From Onchocerca volvulus (lineage: Eukaryota; Nematoda; Chromadorea; Rhabditida; Onchocercidae): 64,000 nucleotides of DNA. Positions 25,001 to 37,600 of this stretch are shown piece by piece. The notes under the pieces were generated by a model, which was not told the DNA's origin, did not search any database, and saw only the letters and a list, made by a program, of their open reading frames with translations. Where the stretch lies: contig HG738137.1 in assembly GCA_000499405.2 (NCBI GenBank), positions 24,270,798 to 24,334,797 on the forward strand. The letters run 5' to 3'. Within the stretch, counting starts at the first letter, position 1, and every line of letters starts with the position of its first letter. The position numbers and the translations under genes were made by a program.

Positions 25001-28000
25001 CTTTAATTATTCAGAATTAACATAATGAAGTTGGTTGTTGATGATGGCGTGAAAATATTAAGAATTATAAAATAACTTTGTTACTCATTAATTACTATCT
25101 CATCATATAAATAATGCATGATCCATTTGAATTGTATTTTTATGAATTTTTTTATGAATTTGAATTTTGCTGAATTTTATTTCATTGAATTTTATTTTCA
25201 AGAATCAATTCCTTTTTTTAAATTTCTTCCTTTCCGGCTTCTTAATAACTTTCCACCCAGTTCTTATCCAATTTGATATTACCAGAAAATTTATCATTTT
25301 CAGACCGTGGTAATTCATCAAAACATCGAACTTTTTCTCATAAAAAAATTGTTGTAAAAAAAAATATCAATAAGTAAAAACCAAGAATACACCTCAAAAA
25401 CGGTAAGAACACCATTCGCAAGTGCTGCATACAGAAGTTTATCGTTGTATAATAATTTAAGTGCGATATCGGGTATTTTCAATTCCCACAGTACTTCACT
25501 ATAAATTAATTATTATAATTTTGTGCAGTATTTGATTATATTAATTAAGATATTTTTTGCTTATACTAATTATGATATTCTTTGATCTGAAACTATAGAA
25601 TAATTGGCGAAATGAAATTAATTCAACAGTTAAGATAAATTTCAAGAATGTAATAATTTTAAAAAATTAAAATGAATGAAATACTATTTGCATTAATTAG
25701 TTTATGAAAAAAAATACCTTTTCATATCTTTAATTTGTAATGCAACAATAGAACCAGATAATAATGAGATATATGCAATTTCACCTTTTCTTAGTGTCAT
25801 TGAAAAAATTTTACAATCAAACTAAAAATTCACTTTGAATATTTAATTATAACAAATTTCATTTTCAAAAATTTAATTCAAAACTTGTATTATCTAGCAA
25901 TAAATTTGCTTTTATTAGTTTTAATCGATTCGATTTCAAAAACATTGCTAAATAAATTTTATAATTTTTAAAATTTATCATAATTTTTAGAAAATATTTT
26001 CTTCTAAATACTTCTTAAAATAGAACTAGAGATCAAATAATTGGCTAATTATATATATTATTGATAATTTAAGGAAATATACTGAACTTACTTCAATATC
26101 AAGTTTGTCCATTGTCGAAATTTTATTTGTAAGACTAAAACGAACAATAATACCTTTGGTTTGATGACCTGCACAAATATAACCTATACCTTCTTGATCC
26201 ACACTAAATGTGACAACTTCAATCGTCGGAAATCGTGATCTTTCCTGCTAACGAAAATATACATTTACTGTCAATACTGATTACTGATTACTGATTATTG
26301 ATTATTGATTACTTTTTTACTCATGCTTGTTTTTTTGATCAATTAATTTAATTTATCCAGCAAATTCTTTATTTTAAGCTAATTTATCTAATTTGTTCCA
26401 TTCTAATTATTTCATTTATTTAATTACTTTCTTTTACAAAATTTTTGTCGCTATAAATTCATAACTATGCCTATTACTTTTACAAACTTTGCTATTTTCT
26501 TACATCATTCATGAGAAGTGAAAAAAAAATTTGGAACATCTAAATCGTTTTTCAGAATTTTTTTTTTTTCAAAATTTTTCCTTCTGAAATTTTACGTTTT
26601 ATTTTCATGATAATTCAAATTTAAGCGTTTTTTAATATCTTCCTCGTAAACATGACTTTAATATAACTTTAACGCTGTAAATGTAAAAAGTTTTGATATA
26701 TAAGCAGTTTTTTGTTTTTATAATTTATCTTCTATTTTCTCCTTTGTTTAATCTATCGAAAATAAATGGAAATGGAAAAATACCATTGTTATGGATGTGA
26801 AAACTTTCCTTAACTGTTCTTTACGATTCAGTCGTTCTCGCAGCAAATTTAAGTACCATTTTTGCTTATGTTCAATTTCACTACGTGATGGAAATGGATG
26901 CATATCATCGAATGCCAACTAAAACTTTTGCAATTTCTTCATCTTTCATTTTTAACTTATTTTAAATTTTATGAAAGTATTTTTGCATTCAATTTTTTTA
27001 CTTCTCCTCTGCATCTTCAATTGTGAATAAATTGACAATAATTTTTATTTATTTTCTTTCTTTCTCTAGATGATTTTGAAAATTAAAAATAAGTAAAAAA
27101 ACAAAAAGTTTTTATGATGAGTTAATGAAAGAAAACCTATTTAAATATCAATAATAATTAAGCATTTTATGTATCACATGCATTTCACATTAGTAAAAAA
27201 GGACTCGAGCAACTTACATTTGATTTTTTATTATTAACGATATTCCACAACTTTTTTTTTAGCAATTTTCTTGCAATTAAAAAACCAAATAATTTGCTAC
27301 TAACATTAAATAATCCTTCGTAATCATAGGTTAGACGAACAGATGCTTTCAAAATTTTGATAACTGATATGGTATCATTTCGTTGAAGTACTTCCTTTTC
27401 ATGAATGGATAAAATGGCAAGTGCAAATCGAAAAAGTATTTTTGTACCATCCGAAAGAAAACAATCCCAAATACGTATCATGGTCTAAAAAAAGTAAAAA
27501 AAATAAAAAAAAATAAATTGAAAAAGATAAATTTTTTGAGATTAAAATTTAATTTTAATTCATAAAAATTTTGAAAAAAATTAATTTAAATTGATAAGTT
27601 TTTCTTTTTAATAAAGAAATAATGATATACATATATATATAACTGAATACGGTAGAATGAGTATTAATAGGCTTTAATTTTAATTAAAATTTGAGAGAAA
27701 AAATTAATTTAAATTTGTAACTTTTTTTTTAAAATAATAATAAAATAAGGATGATGCATACGGTTGGATACGGTAGAATAAGTATTAATAAGGCATGGCC
27801 AGATTGCGCGCAAATGCGCCGTGCTGCTAATTTCTCAAACACATAATTAGCAACATAGGTGCATTTACGGGCTTATGGCTAATTCATCGGTAGGTTCCAA
27901 TGGGGATATTTTATTAATTTTATCAAAAATTAGCCAAGTATACTTTTTTTTTTTTTGAAAATTAAATTACTTTATTAAAATTAGATTACGTGAGGAAAGT

Positions 28001-31000
28001 AAAATTAGGCCAAATGAGATGGATGAATACAGGTGTTGTGATGATGTGAGGAAAATTGTATCATTACAGTTTTGGAATATGATTGGCAATATTACTTTCC
28101 GAATAATAGTAATAATAACATTTGACATCGGAGATTGGTAGGATAAAATTGAGAACTGAAGGATGTATGTATGATGTTATGACATTTTAATTGATTAATT
28201 TTGATATGCAAATGAAATTTTTTATCAATCAAAAATCTCTTCATTATATGTAATATTTTGCATTTGTTGATTGTAACAAAATTTCAGAATTGAATTGGCA
28301 AGTGATACTTGCTCATAGAGGATTATAAATTAACATATGAATTGATTTTATATAATTTTCTTTTGTTTGGGAAATATAGTAGTTTTGCCATTTTAGCAAA
28401 ATCTCAATATCTATTGAAAAATTTGTCATACATTTGGAAACTTTAATCTTTTTTTTTCTTTTTAGGCAATCATGTCAACATATATGTTAAATTCATCTCA
28501 TAATATTTGAAAAAAAAGAAAAAATTTACAAATACAAAAAAAAAAGAAATTGTTTATTTTATTTGTGAATGAAATAAATTAATGTATCATATATCATAAT
28601 TAATAAACTTTTGGAAGAAAAATTAATGTAATAGAAGAAATATGATTCGGTTGAAAAAATATGTAGAGCATTTGTTTGAAAAGAATTTCACGAGTAATAA
28701 AAATACCTGAAAAGGTACAGCATCATAGAATAATGCCAAGAACCAATTTAGGGTTACGGTAGCTAAATCAATACCACAATGATCCAAATGCGCAGCTAAT
28801 CGAGGTAATCTTCTTGCAACTAATTCTTTTAACACTTCCTATAATGATTCATTTAATTAGAATTTTTGAATTTACTATCAAAAATACTAGTTTTTAATTT
28901 CGAAATTTATTAATTGCTTGATCTAGATGTGAATTTTTGCAACTTGCCAAATGAAAAGAAGAAGGAATTTTCTGGAAATCTCATCTCAAGTTTAAAATTC
29001 ACTTAAATTAATCCGAAATAGCATAATCGAAAAAAAAAAACCTGATCAGCTTGTGCACCGGTTAATGCATAATCGAAATATGACTTATCGAAATATTTTT
29101 CCGTAACTGCAACCAAAAACCAGAACGTATCTTCGACACCAAGGAAAAGCATTGCTGTTCCGGCAATGAAATTCATTCCCTGACAATAACCAATTATCGG
29201 ATTATGTAAACAGAATGCACGGAGTACCTGCTCTAATTGCTGAATCTGAAACTTGATAATATTGACAATTTGGAAATAATGCGAAATTTGATCTACAATT
29301 TTTGTGTCATAAAAATTTTGTTAAATGAAAATAAAACTAAATCAATTTAGGTTTAAATATTTTTTTTTTTTTTAAAAATAGTCGAAAATAATCGGAATCT
29401 AATATTCTCTTGGCTTGGATAAATGAATTTGTAAAAAACTCATAAAATAATCGATACTTCACTTATTTATCAGATTAATGATATCAGTTATGATAGAAAA
29501 AGAGATTACTAAAAAATTTTAAAGTTTTTTTTAAATATAATTTTTCAAATTAAAAAGCAAACCCCTTTACATGTTGGTGACATGAAATGTATATTGCCAG
29601 GTAATGTACGTAATAAATCGAGCGTTATTTGTTTTTGATGATTATCTCTGTACTGGAATTTAAAACAAAAACAAAAATAAACAGTACTTTTTAACAAAAT
29701 AAATTTACATGAAAGCTAATTAAATTAAATCGTAAATATTTACAAAAAGAACAAAAGTTATTGAAAAACATTTTGAAAATCAATTGAAATTTGAAAAAAA
29801 AAATTCAAATAAACAATAGAAGAAAAGCGGTGAAAAAGAAATAAACCTCCGTTTCATCAAGTGATCCACGTATATTGCATAAATCACGGAAGTAATACTT
29901 GCCAAATTTTTTTTTAATATCAAGAACTTGTTGATGAATAAGTAATTTCCAAATGATTGGTCTTAAATTACCTGGTACACCTGTTCGAATAAGCGTACGT
30001 ACCTCCCTCTAAGATACTTTTTCATTTTGGAAAATTTTTCAAACATTGAAAGATTGAATGTTTTAAATAAAAAATTTTGAATCAAAAATCGAACATTTAA
30101 AACTGCAATATTTTTATACACATATATATATTTTTCTATCTCAAAATTATATAAATCATCTTTAATTTTTTCGTATTTGTCATATCAATCAACAATATTA
30201 TGTTTACTTATACTTTTTTGCGATAAACTTTTTTAATAAGAAAATTTATAAATAACTTTTTGATATTATCATCAAATAACATTTTGCTAACTTTTCGACA
30301 TTATTATCAAGTATTATCAATTTATCATTACTGTCATAAAGTGATCATTTTACCAAATTCCTAACATTATTATAAAATGACCATCTCACCAATTTCCTCA
30401 TAAATTATCAATGAAATAATCATTTCACCCTATTGCTAAATTGATGATTGCAATCATGCAAATATCGTTTCCATGCAATTCGATGTTGCAATTGAGCAGG
30501 TGTACATTCCAAATATAATTCATATAACTGTGTACAGATATAATGCAATGCTAATTCTTCATCATCAAATGATCGTTGAAATCCGAAGATGTCCACATAA
30601 TTTCCAAATAACGTTAAACTTTAAGGAAAAAAAAATGAAGGAATGAAAAAAATGGATTTGTATTTGTTAAATTTATGTTTGCTCTCTTTTTTTTTCTAAA
30701 ATTGATCAGAATTTTTTTCTAGAATGTTGCATTTTTTTGAATAATTTATTAAGCACTAATAATAATCGTACTTTAAAACTTGACAATTTTAAAATAAATC
30801 TAAAGAATAATCTGAAAAATAATATTGTAAAAGAAAAAAGAAATTTGAGTAAAATGCCAAAAAAAATAAACCTTTCAAAAGTTGGCAATGTTGGATCAAT
30901 TGCTCGTGCTTCATTTAATAAACTTACCACACGCCTTTTATGCTAGTAAAAAAAAATCACTGTGAAAAAAATAAGGAATTTTTATATTTATATATTTATA

Positions 31001-31638
31001 AAAAATATCAGTGAAAAAGAATGCCATCATCGAATAAATTGTCTTCTCGGGAATGAGACAAGTAAAATATTTCTATTATTATTATTATTTTAATATTAAT
31101 AAGAATGACTGAAACTTACAATATGACCACCAAGTAATTTGACTTGAAGTACATCAACAGATTGTTGTTCATCAAGTGGGATTTTAATACAGCCTTGTAG
31201 CAAAAATACATATTCTCGTTTAAAATTATTCAAATTTTCTATCAGATTTTCGTTTAATCTGAAGAAAAAGAATGAGAACAAATTTAAATGAAATTTTAAG
31301 TTTGATAATTTCTGTGTATTGCACTATTATGTAATTAACGATTTATTAATTTTATCACAACTAAATGCTCCATTATATGGCCTTGCTATTTAATTAAATA
31401 GTTAAGTGGTTAACAAAACCGACTCTCTGACACCAAAACTGGACACTTTGGTATCAAAACCGGACTTCCTGGTACCAAAACCGGATTACTTTGATACAAT
31501 ACCGTTGGAAGATCACTTGTAGATGACTTGAATGTTGGTCAAAGTATTGTAAGCAGTAGACCAGCGTCAATACTGTGATCTACTGAGACCTATACTTTGA
31601 TTGGAGATTTGTAGAATTGGTTACTAAAAACCGGTTAT

Positions 31639-31671
<33 letters not shown>

Positions 31672-34600
31672 GAAACCTTCTAATAATTCAAAAGGATCGA
31701 TAGGCCACGCTTTCGCGGTCTGTATTCGTACTGGAAATCAAGATCAAGCGAGCTTTCGCTTTCTTATTTCGCTCAATAATCTCAAGAAAATAATCATAAT
31801 GATATGTGTATAACTCAAAAATTTTATGTTTGCAATAAACAAAACATCTATTTTAAGATCATCTCAAAAAAATAATTTGATTAAATTCGAATCTGAAATT
31901 TGCAAATTTATTAGTTTGTGCAAAATAATAAAATTAATAAATGGTTAGTCCCATTTATTCTATTATTTGAATATAATCTTTTGAAAATAATGCAAATGAG
32001 GCATAGAATATGAATCCATTCGAAAAAGCATATAATTTAATTCTCAATATATATATATATGTATATGTATCAGTCGTTTTGAGATAAAAACTATTAGTCA
32101 TTTCAAAATAAAATTATCAGTTACTTCGAGCAAACTTATCAGTGATTCAAAATAAAATTATGGTTGTAAAATAAAGTGTGTAATTATTACATACTGCTTC
32201 AATCGAAAAGTTTGGTTCTGTTGTGCAGCACATCGTTTCAATAGTCGAATCACTTCACTATTCAAAAATTTGTTCCGATTTGCCAATGAAAATGTTTGTT
32301 CCGTTGTTGTATTCTTTGTTGTGATATTTCGAAAAATTCAGTTCAGTATTTTAATCAAATTCTTGATTGATCGTTCAAAATAAAAGAAAAGTGAAAAAAG
32401 TTATTTATTTTTTTTTTTTTAATTTTTTCATTGAAAAAATTTAACAGAATGGAGAAGAACGAAATTGAGCTAAGAATTTCGATGCTTAATTTATTCCAAT
32501 TCAAGAATTAAAGATTTCCATAAATTTTTTTATTTTATGGAAATTATAAATGAATTTTTTATATTTTGAATGGAAAAGTTGAATTTTATGAATAAAGTAA
32601 ATTTATATTTTATGGGTAAAATAGGATAAAACTTTAAAGAAATGAAATGAAAGACAAAAATTTTAAAACAGAAAAACTTCGCTTAAGTATTACTTTATAT
32701 ACTGTGAGAATGCAAATTATAAACTAACGAATCATTTTTGAGCTGTGCAAGTTCAATGGATAACATTTTCTTTGCTTCATTAAGTTCTTGAATTTTTGCT
32801 TTCTGTCTGTTTGTGATAGATCTTAGCCAATTTAACTCAGTCTGCTGATAACTGAAATTGGTTTATTGATATTGAAATATAAATTAGAAATAAATAATTT
32901 AGATAATTAGTTATAAATAAAATAAATCAAAAAAGCAATAAATAAGTATGTGAATATGTAACAAACAGAGTAAAATTAATAAGTAATCCAAAAATATATG
33001 TATATGTAAGAAATACAAAAATTGCTTTCCGATAAATGAAATTAGTTTATCGATGTTAAAATATTAATATCTGATTACTAAACCTGAAGAAATGATCAGC
33101 AAAAATATGTATAAAAATAGAAATATATAATTATTAATGCTGGTAGCTGAAATTGGTTTATTAATATCGAAATATAAATCACAAATAAATTCATTGAATA
33201 AATAATGAACAGACATATATGAAAACATTTTCAAGAAAATTGAAAATTATTGTTGCTAATAGCTCCAATTACTGATGAATTTAATTTGATTATTACCAAA
33301 TAATTAGGCAAATATATATAAGAAATAAATAATATACAAATAATACATATACAAAATAGATAATAATATATATTACATGTGTTTCTTTAGAAAATTAACT
33401 TTTCTAAGTTTGTCTTCTTCATCCTTTTCACTATTATTTTTAGTGATATATTATTAAATTAATAGTAATTATTGATAAATTCAATTACCCACTATTACAA
33501 GATAATGCTTCATTGTCATCATCGCATGGCATAATTTCAGAAGCTCTTAGACTTTGCTCACTGATATTATCACTGTAATAGAAGAATTATTGCTGCAATT
33601 AGTATAAAAATATGCATAATTCATTAAAATATTTTTAAAAATTGTTTCAAATTTTATTATATTTTATTAACAATTTTGGCAAAAGTTTTTTCCTTAGTTG
33701 AAAATTTTCTCGAATTCATTTAGTTTTGAAAAAAGTACAAAAAATATATGTAATACCTGCTATTAACAGAAATACTTCCTGATTCATGATTAGACTTCTC
33801 AAATGGTTGTCCGTTAATCCATTCCAGGATCCATTTATCATCCCTTGAGGGAATTTCCATTCTACCATCATAATCAAGCAATTTTTCCGACAACTTACCA
33901 AATTGATTAGAAAAAGTTTTAGTAAAAATCTTCTCCAAAATTAATTTTTTGTTACTTCCTATTTTATATGCCAATAAATTAATTTGTAATGAAGTTCGAA
34001 GATATTGATATTTAAGACATTTACAGTATTGGATATCTGCAGTTTATTTAATGCTAATATTTAATGCTAATTTATTTAATGCTATTTAATGCTAATGCTA
34101 ATGCTAATGCAAATATCTTACTTGAAAATTTCACTATTATTCGAATTAGCAAACATAAATTTTATTATAATTTTTTAAAATTAAAAATTTTAAAATGTTC
34201 TAAAACTGGAATTATAATTTACTTAGTTTGTTTATGCCCTTTTTTATTAAATGTTCGTTTTATTTGTCTTGTATTTCAAAATTATATGAAATTATATTAA
34301 AAATTATAAAGATTTTTGAAGATTAGTATTGAATGTATCAATCATTTCATTCGCCCGATCAATAACAGTTTCCAATTAATATCAGAATTTAAATCAATAC
34401 CGCTGCATTTGCATTGAACAACTGCTCAGGATAATATTTATCCTCGCATGATATTGATGAATTTCTGGAATATTTTCGAACAATATCTGCAATAGTTTCC
34501 GTTTTTTTCCATTTCGTTTCAGAAATTGAACTTATAAAAAGGAAGAATATTATCTTATCTCAATAATCATTGAGATAAGAATAAGGTAAAGATCATTTTG

Positions 34601-37600
34601 AGTCTACTGTATCTTATACCGTATCATTCATTTCTTGTTATACCGTATCTCATGCTGTCATACCGTATCATGTATCTATCTATCATTCATTATTGGATAT
34701 ATCTTTTATTACTTATTTTTCACTAATTCAATTTTTTGTTAATTGTTCGAATAATATTGCTTATCGAATAAGATAAGATTAGCATTCGTTATCAGTCCTA
34801 ATTCTACTTGATTTTTTTCAATCCAAAAGATTGCAAAAGAGATGGCATTGAATGACGACTACCGATATATCCATTTTTCAAATCTCTAATTTCTTAACTT
34901 TCAATCAGCCACATCTTTTCCGGAAATAAACTTTCGCATTATCAAATCTATTTATCTTGAATGACGCAAATTTCAATTAGTTACATATGGGCAAGCACAG
35001 TATAGAGCGTAACACTCAACTAATTAGCTTTGAATGCGTCCATAACGTCACTTTTGTTTTTAGCGCACCAGTAAATTCAGTCTTTCCATCATTAGCACAA
35101 CTATCATCTTCGCAATCACTTCCACTCTGAAAAAATCCACAAAATCTCGTTGTTGACAGAAAAGGTAAAATCGTTTTTTCATATTTAATATTTTAATTTT
35201 TGGCCATTTTTCTTCTTTGCTATCTTTTTTCTTCTTTTTTTATTTTTTTAAAATTTCGTATGTTTATCATGAAGATGTTGTCAAAAAGTTGTATCAGTTC
35301 AATTTGATTCCAGTTCATAATTTTACATTAAGAGTTATGCCAGCGCCAAAGCCTAAGCCCAAGCCTAAACAAAAACTAGGACTAGCCAGAATAGCCCACC
35401 GTTTTTTTTTTTTTTTTTTTTGAAAAAACAACAGAACCTAAAGAAGAAATAATCGACAACCTTATTTTGATTATAATTATAATTACTTATTATTTCATTG
35501 TTGGTTCTGATGACTTTTTTTTAATCTTATATTTTTTTTCAAAATTTAATCTCATATTTTCTCAAGTTTCTTCAAGCATTTTATTTCGATTGCTACTGAA
35601 AATTTCTGACAGAATACGGTATATATTTCATTTTTTATAAATTATTCCGGAAAATTCGAATCAGATTTTAAAAATTAACAAAAATAATTTATTTAAATGG
35701 TGAGAAAACTCGAATAAATTCAAATGTTTTATGTTTCGTTCATTATTCAGTGATGATTTTCTATCATTTGTATTCGTATTTTAATCATCGTTTGACATAA
35801 TATTCATTATTTTTCAAAATGTTAATAGTAATTTATGAAATTAGAGTTCCAATTTTCTTAGAAGTTACAAATTATTTCAACTTATTATCCAAAATTAATT
35901 GAACCTGTTTAACATTTATTAATTACATGATATAACAAATGTGAACTAGCAATAGTTCATTTTATCCAAAGTGATACAGTAACATAATTTAAATGTATGA
36001 AAGAAGTCAATAAATTTAAACATATAGATATCGTTTTTAATTTATTGATCAAATTTTTAACTCATTTATTGATTTAATTTTAACTTATTTAGTAATTTAA
36101 TTTATTAGCTCAAGCGTGGAAATAAATTTGAAATATTCAAAATTAATGCAAATTTACTGATGTCGTTTCAAATCTTATCGCTTCCGGCTGCTGTATTTTT
36201 TTTCTACGTACGGTTGTGATCATTTCAACGTTTTCACGTCGATGCTGTAACGCATTAAACCATTTGTTCGCACTTTGTTCATTTTCTGCGTCAAATTCTA
36301 ATTTTCGTCCATCAACGCTGCAAGAAAAGCAACTTGATGGGAAAAAAGTTTTAGAAAGAAAAAATAATAAAAAGGTGATAATTTTATATCAAAATAATCA
36401 ATATTGCTATCTTTTAGTGCATTATTTTCTCCTAACATGCATAAAGGAAAAGTGTCATATTATTATACAAGATATTCGCTGCAATTAATCATCATTACAC
36501 TTGTTTTTTTCTCTCTTTTTCATGGATTTTATTTTGATTTTTTCAAATTAAAATTTTCGTTTTAAATTAAGCAATGATAAGCAATTTTTTTGAAGGCTAA
36601 AGATATAACCAATAATATTATCACTGCGACTAAAGAATGTTCAAGAAATAATATATTAATAATATGCATTTAAATATTAACTTTAAATTTCCGCAATTTA
36701 ATTATACAGATAGGGTTTAAGATTTTTTTTTTCTAATATTCTTACATTTGTGCTAATAAATTCCTAGTTTATTAGATTTATTTAAAATTTTTTCAATAGA
36801 GTATACGGTAAATAAATAAAGTTAATCATCATTATAGATTTAAAGAAAAAAAAAAAAAAAAAGGCATTCCGATTATTATAACATACTACATAAGTACAAA
36901 TAGCGGTTTTTTTTTGACTTTTATTTGACAAATTTTGATCTTTTGTCAAATTACAAATACGAGATATAAAACTTCATCAAATTTCAGATTTCAAAAATAA
37001 ATTTTCCGTAAAATTTCAAATATAACATATGAAATTTCATTATTTGTTTATATATTAAATAATTTAAAAAGAAAATTTGAAGAAAATTACTGAAATATTA
37101 TGTGTAAGATAGTTATAAATTATTAATTATTACCATTAATTAATGAACTATTTTAGACATTTTTGTCTTTTATTATATTTCAGAAGGAAAATTTTTGATC
37201 TCTTTTAATTTTTTAAGTATGATTTTTTCTTTTTGAAATATAATAATGTCAATCTTTAGCCAATGCTATATTTTGCCAATCTTTAGCCAATGCTCTATTT
37301 TGTTCAATATTTAGCCAAGGCTATATTTTGTTTAATCTTTAGCCAAGGCTATATTTTGTTTAATTTTTGGCCAAGGCTATATTTTGTTTAATCTTTAGCC
37401 AATGCTATATTTATTCGACTCTATTGAAATTATTTTTAACTAAAGTAACAAAAGTTTACTTGTTGTTATGCGCATTAATCTCACCAAAAGCAATTAGCAA
37501 CCACATCATTAAAAATGTTTCATTACAAACATTTGAAGTTTTCTCATCAATTATGCAAGTTTTGAGTTGATGAATTATGTTTTCATTGCTTTCAAATATC

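Larger units (their letters stand above)
22231..26244 (-). other. TBC gene exons 19-24: WD40-like propeller blades
   Basis: Exons 26092-26244, 25718-25821, 25393-25498, 23558-23694, 22943-23140, 22231-22383 (residues about 806-1089). Repeated beta-strand units ending in small-residue, Gly, hydrophobic patterns: GIGYICAGHQTKGIIVRF, AYISLLSGSIVALQI, LLYAALANGVLTVFE, TLWLATACKVTIIS, YGVWITTAHSQVLQLW and EQLWIGTVDGYLLIYHI. This resembles the C-terminal propellers of ARHGEF10, JIP3/4 and LRRK proteins more than canonical WD repeats. That family placement is inference from pattern only. Confidence 0.65.
31120..35126 (-). other. TBC gene exons 4-10: acidic linker and coiled coil
   Basis: Exons 35069-35126, 34401-34486, 33757-33893, 33489-33572, 32725-32851, 32195-32313, 31120-31258 (residues about 139-388). 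The first four encode Ser/Asp/Asn-rich, probably disordered sequence. Exons 8-10 encode amphipathic helices (NRQKAKIQELNEAKKML; EVIRLLKRCAAQQNQTF; NENLIENLNNFKREYVF) expected to form the coiled coil that in TBC1D2 binds Rac or Rab partners. The acceptors of exons 6 and 9 are weak; they were chosen because they keep phase. Confidence 0.6.

Noticed and set aside
26092..26784. Possible boundary between two genes (a Rab GAP and a separate propeller protein in an operon)
   Set aside because: The downstream exon opens in frame with the upstream one, lacks an early ATG and starts inside a blade. A single gene fits better, though only a transcript can settle it.
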